DNA of 64,000 nucleotides from the NCBI RefSeq assembly GCF_013389455.1, contig NZ_CP058278.1:2046001-2110000 (forward strand), read 5' to 3'. The notes under the pieces were generated by a model, which was not told the origin of the DNA, searched no databases, and worked only from the letters and a program-made list of their open reading frames with translations. The first letter of the stretch is position 1. Each line of letters begins with the position of its first letter. Shown here in pieces: positions 9,271 to 18,228 of the stretch. The stretch comes from Flavobacterium inviolabile (GTDB lineage: Bacteria; Bacteroidota; Bacteroidia; Flavobacteriales; Flavobacteriaceae). A program made the translations under genes and the position numbers.

Positions 9271-9648
9271 TTAGGATTTTAAATTTCGGATGTCTTCAAG
9301 TCTTTTCAGGATCACGGTTCTTAAGCGCTCCTCATTTTGATCGCCCCATTGCCCTAAAACGGAAATAACAGGGATTAAGGTTGCACCAAATGCGGTTAAG
9401 CGGTATTCGACCTTGGGTGGTACAACGGGATAAATTTCCTTGACAATCAATTCATGTTCTTCCAGTTCCTTAAGCTGCATATTCAAAACCCTTCTGGAGG
9501 CATCGGGAATTTTGCGTTGCAGTTCGCTGGGCCGCAGGTATCCTTCATTGATAAACCAGAGCAAACGGATTTTCCACCGGCCGTACAGGACTTCTCCAAT
9601 CAGGTCCAGGCCGCAGTTCAGGTTCGGAATAATTTTTCTTTCGTACAT
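9271..9648 (-). CDS. HxlR-family transcriptional regulator
   Basis: 125 aa winged helix. Motifs LNCGLDLIGEVLYGRWKIRLLW and LRPSELQRKIPDASRRVLNMQLKELEEHELI are diagnostic of HxlR/DUF24. The family usual Cys near the N-terminus is present (NCGLDL), as in redox or electrophile-sensing members such as HypR/QorR. It is divergent from the SDR gene at 9773, an arrangement typical of HxlR proteins that control a reductase. Confidence 0.92.
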   Translation of the reverse strand: MYERKIIPNLNCGLDLIGEVLYGRWKIRLLWFINEGYLRPSELQRKIPDASRRVLNMQLKELEEHELIVKEIYPVVPPKVEYRLTAFGATLIPVISVLGQWGDQNEERLRTVILKRLEDIRNLKS

Positions 9649-9772
9649 AATACAAATTTAACCCGATGTTTCAAAATGTACAATAGGGGATTAATTTATC
9701 CCTATGGGAATCGTTTTTCCGTACTTGTACAGCTTGATCATACGCCCCAAATTTGCAATAAAAAAGAACACC

Positions 9773-10567
9773 ATGGAACAGGAATTTAATTTTAATAATG
9801 AATTGTCGGGCAAGATCGCATTGGTTACCGGCGGAACAAAAGGAGCCGGAAAAGCGATTGCCGACCGATTACTGAAAGCCGGGGCAACCGTTATTATCAC
9901 AGCGCGGAATGCTCCTGAAAAGGAAGACGGACGGCTGCACTTTATCGCTGCCGACCTGAGCAAGCCCGAAGGAACGCAGGCTGTAGTGACTGGGGTACTG
10001 TCGCAGTTTGGGCGGCTTGATATTCTGATTAACAATCTGGGCGGTTCGGAAACACCCGGAGGCGGTTTTGCCGCACTTACCGATAATGACTGGGAGGCAA
10101 CGATCCAGACGAATTTACTGGCGCCTGTTCGTTTAGACAGGGGAATATTACCGCAGATGATTGCCAGAGGAAGCGGCGTGATCATTCATATTGCTTCGAT
10201 ACAGGGAAGGCTGCCGTTATTTGATGCTACCTTACCGTATGCGGCAGCTAAAGCCGGACTGATCAATTACAGCAAAAGCCTGTCCAATGAAGTGTCGTCC
10301 AAAGGGGTTCGTGTGCTGACCGTTTCCCCGGGCTGGATCATGACCACAGCGGCAACAAGAATGATGGAACGGATAGCCGAAAGTTCGAACAGTACAGTCG
10401 GGCAGGCAACGCAAAGCGTTATGGATGCTTTGGGCGGTATCCCGATTGGCAGACCGGCACAACCGGAAGAAATTGCAGAGTTAGTGGGCTTTTTAGTATC
10501 GCCGAGAGCACACTATTTAACAGGAACCGAGTATGTGATTGACGGAGGAACGATCCCTACCATTTAA
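9773..10567 (+). CDS. Short-chain dehydrogenase/reductase
   Basis: 264 aa when started at the ATG 9773 (MEQEFNFNNELSGKIALVTGG). The in-frame ATG at 9704 would add a 23-aa extension not seen in the family. The cofactor motif TGGTKGAG, the NNLGG active-site loop, and the YAAAK catalytic pair are present, with a C-terminal LTGTEYVIDGG typical of FabG-like SDRs. It is divergently transcribed from the HxlR/AraC operon and followed at 20 bp by a SnoaL-like gene. Confidence 0.92.
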   Translation: MEQEFNFNNELSGKIALVTGGTKGAGKAIADRLLKAGATVIITARNAPEKEDGRLHFIAADLSKPEGTQAVVTGVLSQFGRLDILINNLGGSETPGGGFAALTDNDWEATIQTNLLAPVRLDRGILPQMIARGSGVIIHIASIQGRLPLFDATLPYAAAKAGLINYSKSLSNEVSSKGVRVLTVSPGWIMTTAATRMMERIAESSNSTVGQATQSVMDALGGIPIGRPAQPEEIAELVGFLVSPRAHYLTGTEYVIDGGTIPTI

Positions 10568-10587
10568 TAACCATAAAAGAGAACCGG

Positions 10588-10911
10588 ATGAATTTACCCG
10601 ATAGTATAGCGGCATTAATAGCTGCACAGGACAATTATGACGCGGCTGCTTATGCCGCCTGTTTTACCGAAACGGCCGTCATTATTGATGAAGGCAATAC
10701 CTACAATGGGCGAAGTGAAATTGCCCAATGGATTGCGAAAGCAAACGAAGATTATAAAACCGTAATGACACCGCTTAAATATACCGAAAGCGGTACTTTT
10801 GGTGTGCTGACAGCCGAAATTTCAGGCACATTTGCCGGCAGCCCTATAATTTTAAAGTATTATTTTGAACAAGCTGCCGGGCTTATTCAGTCGTTGAAAA
10901 TAACTGGTTAG
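10588..10911 (+). CDS. SnoaL/NTF2-like small protein
   Basis: 107 aa. It shows the pattern of the NTF2-like cone fold: AALIAAQDNYDAAAYAACFTETAVIIDEG, then YNGRSEIAQWI, then beta strands to the end. Such proteins act as small-ligand-binding or isomerase/hydrolase-like enzymes. Only 20 bp separate it from the SDR gene, so the two are co-transcribed and end at a strong hairpin. Confidence 0.8.
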   Translation: MNLPDSIAALIAAQDNYDAAAYAACFTETAVIIDEGNTYNGRSEIAQWIAKANEDYKTVMTPLKYTESGTFGVLTAEISGTFAGSPIILKYYFEQAAGLIQSLKITG

Positions 10912-10935
10912 TCTAAAGCTGGGTTATTGCCCATA

Positions 10936-10972
10936 AAAAGGACTGGCGGGAACAATTCCCGTTAGTCCTTTT
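10936..10972 (+). terminator. Terminator of the SDR/SnoaL operon
   Basis: AAAAGGACT...AGTCCTTTT hairpin (GGACTGGCGGGAA / TTCCCGTTAGTCC) with flanking A and T tracts, 25 bp after the SnoaL-like gene. Confidence 0.8.
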
Positions 10973-11168
10973 GTTCATTCTTTAAAATAATTGCTTAGTT
11001 TTGAATAGGATTGTTTCCTTGTTTAATCAGTTGGTCTAAGGCTTTTTAGACGATAGAACAATTTTTTAATGAATCTGTAAACGTATTCCGGCCTGTTCCG
11101 GAAGACACGCTGAAATACGGTAGTTTTTCGTTTATATATTCCATAACCCAAACAGGCTATCTTTCAAC

Positions 11169-11954
11169 ATGCTGCACCAGGAATTTGAACCACCGGAGGA
11201 ACTGCGGGATATCATAAAATGTTTTTGGTATACCCAAATAGACTTTGGCGGACTGCAATCAGATTTTGAGGTAATGCCCGATGGCTATGCCGAAATAATT
11301 TTTCATTTCGGAAGTCCCTGCAGCATTTCTTCTGAGGGAAACCTGCAGCCGTTGCCATCACCGTTTATTATGGGGCTGCTCAATCAGCCGGTTATTCTAA
11401 ACACAAAAGACCGCCTGGAAATCATTGGTATCCGTTGTTTTCCCTGGACAGTGTTTGACTTACTCGGACTGCCGTCCGGTAACACAGCAGTGTACCTGTT
11501 TGAACATCCAGTCGCCCGGCTTCAGTCGGAATTACATCCGTTTATCGATGCCGGCAGGATTGATGAAGCGGTGACCCGGGTAAAACAGTATTTTTTGGAG
11601 GCACGGCCGCAGGTTACTGCCAACAATCTACTATCCAAAGCAGGAGTGGCGATGAGAAGTGCCAACGGGATGCTGCCGGTTAGCGAGGTAGCGGCAGCGG
11701 CTCATGCAACGGTTCGTACGCTGGAAAGGAAATTCAAACAATCGTCCGGATATACGGTTAAAGACGTGTCCGGTTTGATGCGTTTTGAACAGGTGCGAAA
11801 CCACTTATGGCTTTATCCGGATTCGAATCTTGCCGGTTTGGCACACGAGTTCGGTTATACGGATCAATCCCATCTCAGCCGGGAATTCAAGCGCTACAGC
11901 GGTACGACGCCGGCGGCATTTGCCCGCAAAGCAAAAAAGGGAAACCGCCTGTAA
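11169..11954 (+). CDS. AraC-family transcriptional regulator with DUF6597-like sensor
   Basis: 261 aa. The N-terminus (LRDIIKCFWYTQIDF, VMPDGYAEIIFHFG, FIMGLLNQPVIL) is the sensor type common in Bacteroidota AraC proteins. Two HTHs follow from about residue 165 (VSEVAAAAHATVRTLERKFKQ and LAHEFGYTDQSHLSREFKRYSG). It lies 73 bp upstream of the FAD monooxygenase, in the same direction, and is the obvious candidate regulator of it. The roughly 210 bp before it contain no gene. Confidence 0.88.
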   Translation: MLHQEFEPPEELRDIIKCFWYTQIDFGGLQSDFEVMPDGYAEIIFHFGSPCSISSEGNLQPLPSPFIMGLLNQPVILNTKDRLEIIGIRCFPWTVFDLLGLPSGNTAVYLFEHPVARLQSELHPFIDAGRIDEAVTRVKQYFLEARPQVTANNLLSKAGVAMRSANGMLPVSEVAAAAHATVRTLERKFKQSSGYTVKDVSGLMRFEQVRNHLWLYPDSNLAGLAHEFGYTDQSHLSREFKRYSGTTPAAFARKAKKGNRL

Positions 11955-12027
11955 GCCGTAATTTTGTCGTGTTTGTACAAGCCAGACACAGCAACATTCC
12001 GGAATTTTGTGCTTCAATCATATCATT

Positions 12028-13575
12028 ATGAAAACAACAATTGAAAGCAACAATTTTGCACAGCAGCCTACGGTTTATGATGTTATCATTTCCGGCGCCG
12101 GACCGGTAGGCTTATTCCTTGCCTGTGAACTGGCTCTGGCAAAATGTTCGGTGCTGGTACTGGAAAAGGCAGCGCAGCCGCATTCGCCTTTAAAGCAGCT
12201 TCCTTTCGGGATACGCGGACTTTCGGCACCGACTATCGAAGCACTTTACCGCCGCGGACTGCTCCATGAACTGGAAATACACAAACGCGTTAAAAATCCG
12301 CATTCCCATGCCGTAGCAGGACCGCGCCGCCAGGTAGGACACTTTGCCGGTATTCCATTCCATCAAGGCAATATTGACAGCACGCAGTGGCCGTACCGGC
12401 TGTCCGGTGCAACGGAAACGAATTTGTTATCTGAAATGGAAGAGCTTGAAACGGTGTTTACCCGCCGGGCAGTAACTTTGGGAGTAACCATCAAACGCGG
12501 TTTTGCCGTAACAGATTTTTGTCAAACAGAAGCAGGCGTGACAGTCCGATCCGGAGCGCAGTCTTTTGCCGGCAAATGGCTTGTGGGTTGTGATGGCAGC
12601 CGTAGTATTGTTCGCAAGGCGGGCGGTTTTGAGTTTGCCGGTACGGAACCGGAGTTTACCGGCTATTCTGCTAAAGTTGACCTGGCCAATCCGGAAAAAC
12701 TTCTTCCGGGCCGAAACGTGACTCCAACCGGGATGTACCTGCAGTCGCAGCCGGGTTTTCTGGTTATACAGGATTTTGATGGCGGGGCATTTCATAATTC
12801 GGGAGAGCCGGTCACGGCCGAACATGTTCAGGAGGTATTGCGCCGTATTTCGGACACTGATGTTACAATCACTGCCCTACATATTGCCACTACCTGGACC
12901 GACCGGGCACGGCAGGCGACAGCTTATCGTAACGGACGGATATTTTTAGCCGGTGATGCGGGGCATATTCACGCACCGTTGGGCGGTCAGGGACTTAACC
13001 TCGGGCTGGGCGACGCGATGAACCTGGGCTGGAAGCTTGCTGCGGTTATCAAAACGGCAGCTCCGGAAAGTTTACTGGATAGTTATTTTACCGAAAGGCA
13101 CCCGATTGGTGCGCGTGTTTTGGATTGGTCGCGTGCGCAGGCAGCGATCATGAAACCGGATCCGGATGCCCGGGCGCTGTATGCAATTGTCCGTGATCTT
13201 ATCGACACCCGCGATGGAGCTACCTATATTGCAGGACGGGTATGGGGTGTACATATGCATTACCATCTCGGTGGCAATCATCCTTTAACCGGTTACAGTG
13301 TTCCCAATTTTGAGTTGGAAGACGGTACAACAATTGGCGACTTGATGCATGACGGGAAGGGAATACTGCTTGATTTTAATAATAATGATTCCCTAAAGAG
13401 TTTAGCAAATGAATATAGCCGGCAAATCCAGTATGTTTCGGGCAGTGCAAAGGAGCAATTGGGATTGAGTGCCGTACTGGTACGTCCTGACGGGATTGTT
13501 GCCTGGACTTGTGATGCGGCACCGGATTACGGCGAACTCCAAATGGTTGCTGCCCGTTGGTTTGTTCGTAATTAA
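12028..13575 (+). CDS. FAD-dependent aromatic monooxygenase (PheA/TfdB/UbiH type)
   Basis: 515 aa from the ATG at 12028 (MKTTIESNNF); an ATG 21 bp upstream is in frame but poorly placed. An N-terminal FAD-binding motif DVIISGAGPVGL is followed by a distal flavin/ribose motif AGDAGHIHAPLGGQGLNLGLGDAMNLGWKLA, diagnostic of class A flavoprotein hydroxylases. The C-terminal ~100 aa resemble the thioredoxin-like tail of phenol 2-monooxygenase relatives. It would hydroxylate an aromatic or quinone-like compound with NAD(P)H and O2. Preceded by an AraC regulator, closed by a bidirectional terminator. Confidence 0.9.
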   Translation: MKTTIESNNFAQQPTVYDVIISGAGPVGLFLACELALAKCSVLVLEKAAQPHSPLKQLPFGIRGLSAPTIEALYRRGLLHELEIHKRVKNPHSHAVAGPRRQVGHFAGIPFHQGNIDSTQWPYRLSGATETNLLSEMEELETVFTRRAVTLGVTIKRGFAVTDFCQTEAGVTVRSGAQSFAGKWLVGCDGSRSIVRKAGGFEFAGTEPEFTGYSAKVDLANPEKLLPGRNVTPTGMYLQSQPGFLVIQDFDGGAFHNSGEPVTAEHVQEVLRRISDTDVTITALHIATTWTDRARQATAYRNGRIFLAGDAGHIHAPLGGQGLNLGLGDAMNLGWKLAAVIKTAAPESLLDSYFTERHPIGARVLDWSRAQAAIMKPDPDARALYAIVRDLIDTRDGATYIAGRVWGVHMHYHLGGNHPLTGYSVPNFELEDGTTIGDLMHDGKGILLDFNNNDSLKSLANEYSRQIQYVSGSAKEQLGLSAVLVRPDGIVAWTCDAAPDYGELQMVAARWFVRN

Positions 13576-13586
13576 GAGATTAAAAA

Positions 13587-13635
13587 AGAAGGAGGCTGGT
13601 GTAGTCCTGTTTTAGCAGTGCTACACCAGCCTTCT
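13587..13635. terminator. Bidirectional terminator between convergent genes
   Basis: Near-perfect stem, AGAAGGAGGCTGGTGTAG with CTACACCAGCCTTCT, flanked by an A-run on the left. It sits between the monooxygenase (+) and cyclase (-) stops. Confidence 0.8.
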
Positions 13636-13658
13636 GTATTGTAACGTTAGCCGGTAAA

Positions 13659-14621
13659 TTAATGTATCGCAACGGGGTTTATATTAACCTGGGTGGAGCC
13701 TACATATAACGGCTGTCCCAAAACAAACAGGAATTCCCAGACTTTATCTTTCACTAATGCCCGGCTGTCTATTAATTCCAGATTGTAGATGCCGCGTTTT
13801 GCCAGCATAAACTGATTAACGGGAAATTCGTCATTGCTTTTCGGATTGGGATATACTTCCGAAGCCCAGGTGTCGCCGCCAAAAGCAACGATGCCCTGGT
13901 CGGCCAGCCATTTTGCAGCTTCCATACCGATACCCGGTTCTACTTCCAGGAATTGTTTGTTATCTTTTCCGATTAGTTCCAGCCATCCGGTGTTGAACAG
14001 CACCACATCGCCTTTACGGATCGTTAATCCCTGCTTTTTAAGTACGGCCTGAATATCGGCTACGCTAAACTCGGTACCGCCGGGTACAATGGCTTTTCCG
14101 TAATGAGCTGTCATGTCCAGAACCACCCCTCGGGTTACGATTGGCGGCACTTTTTCGATACCCAGTTTTTTGACTCCTTCAACGGTAACGAAATCGGCAG
14201 CTTTATTGCCGTTGTAATATATGTTGTCTATCCCGATATGACTGATACCGTTAAGCTGGGTTCCTACGCCGGTCCAGGCATTTACCAGTTCGTCGTTAAA
14301 ACTGAATTTATTCGGACCTAATGTTTGTCCGCCCTGTTCTCCGGGCTGGATGTTATACAGGTGAAAGCTCCGGTGCCGGAAGGCGGGTAAGTTTTTGTCT
14401 ACCGGAACTGCCAAAGGGTATGTTTTACCTGTTTTTACCAGTTTAACAGCCTGCATGACTACTTCGGGAGTGATCAGATTGGCGGCACCGATTTCATCGG
14501 CTGCGCCATATCCCGACGGATACCAGCTGTTGTTTGCCTGGTTCTGGGCTTGCAGCGAAAATCCGCCGGATAATGCTATCGCTGCCAGGCTTATGATTGA
14601 TAAAAGATTTTTAGCTTTCAT
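13659..14621 (-). CDS. Secreted cyclase-family protein (kynurenine-formamidase-like fold)
   Basis: 320 aa with a signal peptide (LLSIISLAAIALSGGFSLQAQ). The mature part fits the cyclase family (PF04199): AADEIGAANLITPEVV near the start and a metal-site region LNGISHIGIDNIYYNG. The usual HxGTHxDxP motif is changed to HIGIDNIY, as in the plant/Bacteroidota branch of the family, so hydrolase activity is less certain. It is the last gene of a co-directional run with the AKR, ABM and quinone-reductase genes (2-bp gap to the AKR), so probably co-transcribed. Confidence 0.8.
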   Translation of the reverse strand: MKAKNLLSIISLAAIALSGGFSLQAQNQANNSWYPSGYGAADEIGAANLITPEVVMQAVKLVKTGKTYPLAVPVDKNLPAFRHRSFHLYNIQPGEQGGQTLGPNKFSFNDELVNAWTGVGTQLNGISHIGIDNIYYNGNKAADFVTVEGVKKLGIEKVPPIVTRGVVLDMTAHYGKAIVPGGTEFSVADIQAVLKKQGLTIRKGDVVLFNTGWLELIGKDNKQFLEVEPGIGMEAAKWLADQGIVAFGGDTWASEVYPNPKSNDEFPVNQFMLAKRGIYNLELIDSRALVKDKVWEFLFVLGQPLYVGSTQVNINPVAIH

Positions 14622-14623
14622 GA

Positions 14624-15607
14624 TTACAGTTTTGAAAGTTCATCGTTAATCAGCTGCAGCTCTCCGGGCGTGATGGTAATGTTCATCGCCTGTGCGTTGG
14701 CAATTGCCTGTGCAGCGTTTCGGGCACCGGCCAATACTACGCTGATGGCCGGCTGAAGGGTTGTCCAGCGTAACACCAACTGGGAAAGTGTGGCGCCTTT
14801 GCTTTGCGCAATCGGTTCAATGGCTTCCAAAAAGGATTTTACTTTATCCAGATCAAACTGGGAGAAGTATCCGTTGCGGTGGTCATTGTCTTTCAGTTTA
14901 CTTTCTTTAAAGTATTTACCGGTTAACAGGCCTCTTTCCATCGGGCTGTATACGATAATCCCGGTATTGGTTTCTAAAGAGTAGGGTACTAAATCGTTTT
15001 CGATGGCACGGTTAAGCATGCTGTAGGAAACCTGGTTGCTTGCTAATTTCAGGGTGCCGGAAGCTTCTTTTAACTGGTCTACACTATAATTGCTCACACC
15101 GGCTGTGCGGATTTTTCCCTGTTGGATCAGTAAATCCAACGCTTCCATCGTTTCGCTGATGGAGGTTGTGCTGTCCGGCCAGTGCAATTGTAACAGGTCG
15201 ATATAGTCTGTTCCTAAACGTTTCAGGCTTTCTTCTACTTCTTTAATAATGTTGGCTTTTGAAGCAAATTTGTATACCGGGATTTTGGTTCCGTTTTCTT
15301 CGGCGTCAAAGAAAAATTCACCTTTTCCCTGGTTGCTGCCGTCCCAGACCAATCCGAATTTGGTTAAAAGCTGTATTTTGGAGCGGTCTTTTCCTTTAAT
15401 GGCTTCGCCTATCATTTGCTCGCTTAAACCGAATCCGTAAAAAGGAGCGGTATCAATGGAGGTTACTCCGTGATCTAAGGAGGCGTGAATGGAGTCGATG
15501 GAATCTTTTTTCTCGTTGCCGCCCCACATATTACCGCCAATGGCAAAAGCGCCATGGGTAATTGCTGATAATTCCAATGCTGTATTTCCTAATTTTCTGT
15601 ATTCCAT
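14624..15607 (-). CDS. Aldo/keto reductase
   Basis: 327 aa (alpha/beta)8 barrel. The family signatures DTAPFYGFGLSEQMIGEAI (catalytic Asp, Tyr), IDLLQLHWPD (catalytic His) and GVSNYSVDQL are all present, with a Lys in the LLTKFGLVW strand. It would be an NADPH-dependent carbonyl reductase acting in the cytosol. It overlaps functionally with the quinone reductase and ABM genes in the same operon, and is divergent, across the operon, from a LysR regulator. Confidence 0.93.
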   Translation of the reverse strand: MEYRKLGNTALELSAITHGAFAIGGNMWGGNEKKDSIDSIHASLDHGVTSIDTAPFYGFGLSEQMIGEAIKGKDRSKIQLLTKFGLVWDGSNQGKGEFFFDAEENGTKIPVYKFASKANIIKEVEESLKRLGTDYIDLLQLHWPDSTTSISETMEALDLLIQQGKIRTAGVSNYSVDQLKEASGTLKLASNQVSYSMLNRAIENDLVPYSLETNTGIIVYSPMERGLLTGKYFKESKLKDNDHRNGYFSQFDLDKVKSFLEAIEPIAQSKGATLSQLVLRWTTLQPAISVVLAGARNAAQAIANAQAMNITITPGELQLINDELSKL

Positions 15608-15618
15608 ATTGTGGTGTA

Positions 15619-15906
15619 TTATAGTAATGTTGTGCGTAAAATGGTTGGCTGTTCCTGTAGTTTTTCGGCTACCAGTTCGCCAAATTCCTGAATGTAAGGC
15701 TGCTGGTTATGGGCTTCCAGTCCTTCTTTATTTTTCCATATTTCATAAAAGGAAAAAATGTTTTTGTCTTCCAGTCCCTGATGCAGGCTGTACAATTCGC
15801 AGGCTTCTTCTTTACGGGTTTCGGTGACCATGTGCTGCAATACCGCCAGCACGTCGTCCCGGTATTCGGCTTTTGCTTTAATGATGGCTGTTAAATGGAT
15901 TTTCAT
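15619..15906 (-). CDS. Antibiotic biosynthesis monooxygenase (ABM/YgiN-like)
   Basis: 95 aa ferredoxin-like dimeric alpha/beta protein, MKIHLTAIIKAKAEYRDDVLAVLQHMV with EACELYSLHQGLEDKNIFSFYEIW. These are the typical sequence blocks of YgiN/ABM quinol monooxygenases. Its start overlaps the stop of the quinone reductase by 4 bp, so translation is coupled. The pairing with an NQO-type flavoprotein mirrors E. coli mdaB-ygiN, where the two form a quinone redox cycle. Confidence 0.9.
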   Translation of the reverse strand: MKIHLTAIIKAKAEYRDDVLAVLQHMVTETRKEEACELYSLHQGLEDKNIFSFYEIWKNKEGLEAHNQQPYIQEFGELVAEKLQEQPTILRTTLL

Positions 15907-16520
15907 AGTACGGCTTTTTCGTGTAATTGGGTGTTGAATACGGTTGCGAGATGTTCCCGGTAAATAGCCATGTCACGGTCTATGTCGGCATTTTTTTCCA
16001 CATCATGGAAATGGAAGCTTTTTAGCGGTTGCAGACCGATAAAGGCATTCATTCTGTGAAAACCGAATAGAGGACCTTCATCGACACTATGTTCGTTAAA
16101 GAATTCTCCGGGCAGGGTAAATGCGGTTTCCGGAGCATTCCAGCTTGTGGTAAGCATATAGGATCTTCCGTGAAGCATACCGCCGGTTCCGTAATTGATT
16201 TTCGGGTTTGCTGCCGAACGGCCGTCGCTGTGGTAAATGCCTTTCTGATGTCCGGCAGTGAATACCTCATCAATGTATTTTTTAAAGCCGTTCGGTACCT
16301 GGAACCACCATATCGGGGTATGGTAGATGATGGTGTCGGCCCATACAAATTTGGCTACTTCCTCGTCCGGGTTATACCCGTTTGCGATAGTGGTCTGTTG
16401 TAGTGCTATGTTTTGCTGACCGCCGAAAAAAGTAAGTGTTTCTTCTGCTATAGTATTGTTGAACCTTCCGCCGGAATGACCGAAGTTTTGTCCTGCATTT
16501 ATGATCAATATTTTTTTCAT
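15903..16520 (-). CDS. NAD(P)H:quinone oxidoreductase, flavodoxin-like (MdaB type)
   Basis: 205 aa. Flavodoxin-like fold with the N-terminal FMN/FAD loop KKILIINAGQNFGHSGG, then TIIYHTPIWWFQVPNGFKKYIDEVFTAG, which is diagnostic of MdaB/NQO2-type quinone reductases. It would reduce quinones by two electrons, avoiding semiquinone radicals. First gene of a four-gene minus-strand run (quinone reductase, ABM, AKR, cyclase) and divergent from the LysR regulator, which most likely controls it. Confidence 0.92.
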   Translation of the reverse strand: MKKILIINAGQNFGHSGGRFNNTIAEETLTFFGGQQNIALQQTTIANGYNPDEEVAKFVWADTIIYHTPIWWFQVPNGFKKYIDEVFTAGHQKGIYHSDGRSAANPKINYGTGGMLHGRSYMLTTSWNAPETAFTLPGEFFNEHSVDEGPLFGFHRMNAFIGLQPLKSFHFHDVEKNADIDRDMAIYREHLATVFNTQLHEKAVL

Positions 16521-16589
16521 TGTATTTTGTTATTAAATGACAGGACAAAATTAAAGGGTAAATAAGTATCATAAAAATAATATGATTTA

Positions 16590-16597
16590 TACCTTTG
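16590..16597 (+). promoter_or_regulatory. Bacteroidota -7 promoter element for the LysR gene
   Basis: TACCTTTG matches the Bacteroidota TAnnTTTG -7 consensus and lies 24 bp before the LysR start codon, in the intergenic space shared with the quinone reductase gene. Confidence 0.55.
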
Positions 16598-16620
16598 TAT
16601 TATAATAATTATAGTTGGCT

Positions 16621-17517
16621 ATGGTAAATCTGGAATGGTATCGTACGTTTAAAGCAATCTATCAAAGCGGAACGCTCACCGGTGCTGCGGAATCTTTGTT
16701 TATTTCCCAGCCGGGTGTCAGTCTGCATTTGAGTTCACTGGAAAGTTATGTGGGCTATAAGCTTTTTGAACGTTCCGGCAGGAAAATGGTTCCTACCGAA
16801 AGGGGAAAGATTTTGTATAACGCTGTTGCGGAAAGTCTTGCTTCATTGGAAGAAGCGGAGAAGAATTTCCAGCGTAGCACGGAAAAACATACGCCCACCA
16901 TTAGTATCGGAATGTGTTTTGAAACGTTCCAGATCACACTGGAACAGTATATTTCTACGCTTCCGTTTAATGTAATTATCCGTTTTGGCGATTATCACGA
17001 AATGCTCGACAATCTGGATAAGGGTATTCTGGATTTAATTATTACGCCGCAAAAAGGGACTTCCGGTAATATTGAACATCAGGCATTTTCATCGGAGACC
17101 ATTGTACTGGTAGCGGGGAAAGATATCGATGCTGTTCCTTTTCAGCAATTGACCAAACAGAAAAAATATGCCGAAGCGGAGCAATGGCTGAAAGCGCAGA
17201 AATGGTACGGTACAACAGGGGATATGGAGCATCTGTTTCGTTTCTGGCAGCTTAATTTTGGCAGTAATCCCGATTTCAGACCCAATTATATAGTACCGAA
17301 TCTTAATTCGATCGTCAGATGCCTGAGCAGCGGGAAAGGACTGGCGGTTATACCGGATTTCCTGTGCAGCAAAGAAATTGAAAACGGACTGGTAAAGCTG
17401 GTCTGGAAAGGGCATAAGCAGCTGAAAAATACGCTTTATTTTGCCAACCGGAAGAATACGACCTATGCGAAGGAGATTGAGTTGATTAAGAGTCTGTTCC
17501 GGGAGGTGATGGTTTAA
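16621..17517 (+). CDS. LysR-family transcriptional regulator
   Basis: 298 aa from the ATG at 16621 (MVNLEWYRTFKAIYQSGTL). The N-terminal winged helix (TGAAESLFISQPGVSLHLSSLE, YKLFERSGRKMVPTERG) and the C-terminal periplasmic-binding-like effector domain are complete. Divergent from the quinone reductase operon with a 100-bp intergenic region, the classic LysR regulator/target arrangement. Effector probably a quinone or electrophile, by inference from the target. Confidence 0.93.
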   Translation: MVNLEWYRTFKAIYQSGTLTGAAESLFISQPGVSLHLSSLESYVGYKLFERSGRKMVPTERGKILYNAVAESLASLEEAEKNFQRSTEKHTPTISIGMCFETFQITLEQYISTLPFNVIIRFGDYHEMLDNLDKGILDLIITPQKGTSGNIEHQAFSSETIVLVAGKDIDAVPFQQLTKQKKYAEAEQWLKAQKWYGTTGDMEHLFRFWQLNFGSNPDFRPNYIVPNLNSIVRCLSSGKGLAVIPDFLCSKEIENGLVKLVWKGHKQLKNTLYFANRKNTTYAKEIELIKSLFREVMV

Positions 17518-17520
17518 GTT

Positions 17521-17586
17521 TGAGGTATGAGGTTAGAAGTATGAGGTTAGAAGTATGAGGTTAGAAGTGTGAAGTATGAGGTATGT
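17521..17586. repeat. Short tandem repeat, 14-bp unit
   Basis: Three successive 14-bp units, GGTTAGAAGTATGA, at 17531-17572 with degenerate partial copies on either side. It follows the LysR stop directly. Such simple tandem repeats are common between genes in flavobacteria; no coding potential. Confidence 0.8.
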
Positions 17587-17604
17587 GTTGGTTTTTGGAT
17601 GTGA

Positions 17605-18183
17605 CTAATCTTTTAATCCTTTGCCTTCGAGAATTTGTGAGGTGTATTTCTCAATTCTTGATTCCCGGGTTTTGGATTGTTTGGGTGCGGCAAAATAAAG
17701 GAGATAGGCTCTTTGTCGTCCGGGTGTTAAGGCTTCAAATGCCGTTTTCAGAGCCGGCGTTTCGTTTAGTTTCTGCTGAAATTCGTCCGGAACGGTGAAT
17801 TCATCCGTTTTTTTAAAGCGGACTTCCAATCCGGCGTTTTCCACTTCTATGGCTTCATAGATATAGGCTTTCAGGATGGTTTTCTGCTCCGTTATTTGCT
17901 GTACATTGGTAAACCGGATCTGGCGGGTAGCCTGTGTTTTTTTTGTTTGTTGTATCAGGATACCATCGGTATTGTGCAACAGCGCACCCTTGAAAAACAA
18001 AACGGCACAGTATTCTTTAAATACATGTAGTAAAACGATGTTGTTTTTCTGAAAGGTATAGCAGGGAGTACCCCATTTTAATTCTTCGGTAAGTCCGCAT
18101 TCCAGTACAATCGTTCTCAATTGTTCCAGTTCTTTCTGCCATGTGTCGGCTTTATCAAAATAAAAATCAACTTTAGGGTCCAT
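17605..18183 (-). CDS. YdeI/OmdA family protein (DUF1801-like fold)
   Basis: About 192 aa from MDPKVDFYF; the longer start at 18219 adds a poorly placed 12-aa leader. The N-terminal DUF1801-like part (WQKELEQLRTIVLECGLTEELKWGTPCYTF) is followed by a C-terminal OmdA-like region (VPDEFQQKLNETPALKTAFEALTPGRQRAYLLYFAAPKQSKTRESRIEKY), the diagnostic block of YdeI/OmpD-associated proteins. Members have been linked to peptide or bacteriocin resistance; role here unknown. Minus strand, shortly after the PAS-LuxR gene. Confidence 0.85.
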   Translation of the reverse strand: MDPKVDFYFDKADTWQKELEQLRTIVLECGLTEELKWGTPCYTFQKNNIVLLHVFKEYCAVLFFKGALLHNTDGILIQQTKKTQATRQIRFTNVQQITEQKTILKAYIYEAIEVENAGLEVRFKKTDEFTVPDEFQQKLNETPALKTAFEALTPGRQRAYLLYFAAPKQSKTRESRIEKYTSQILEGKGLKD

Positions 18184-18228
18184 AGCGGTTACATAACAGG
18201 GTGCTGACCAAAGATACAAAAAACACTT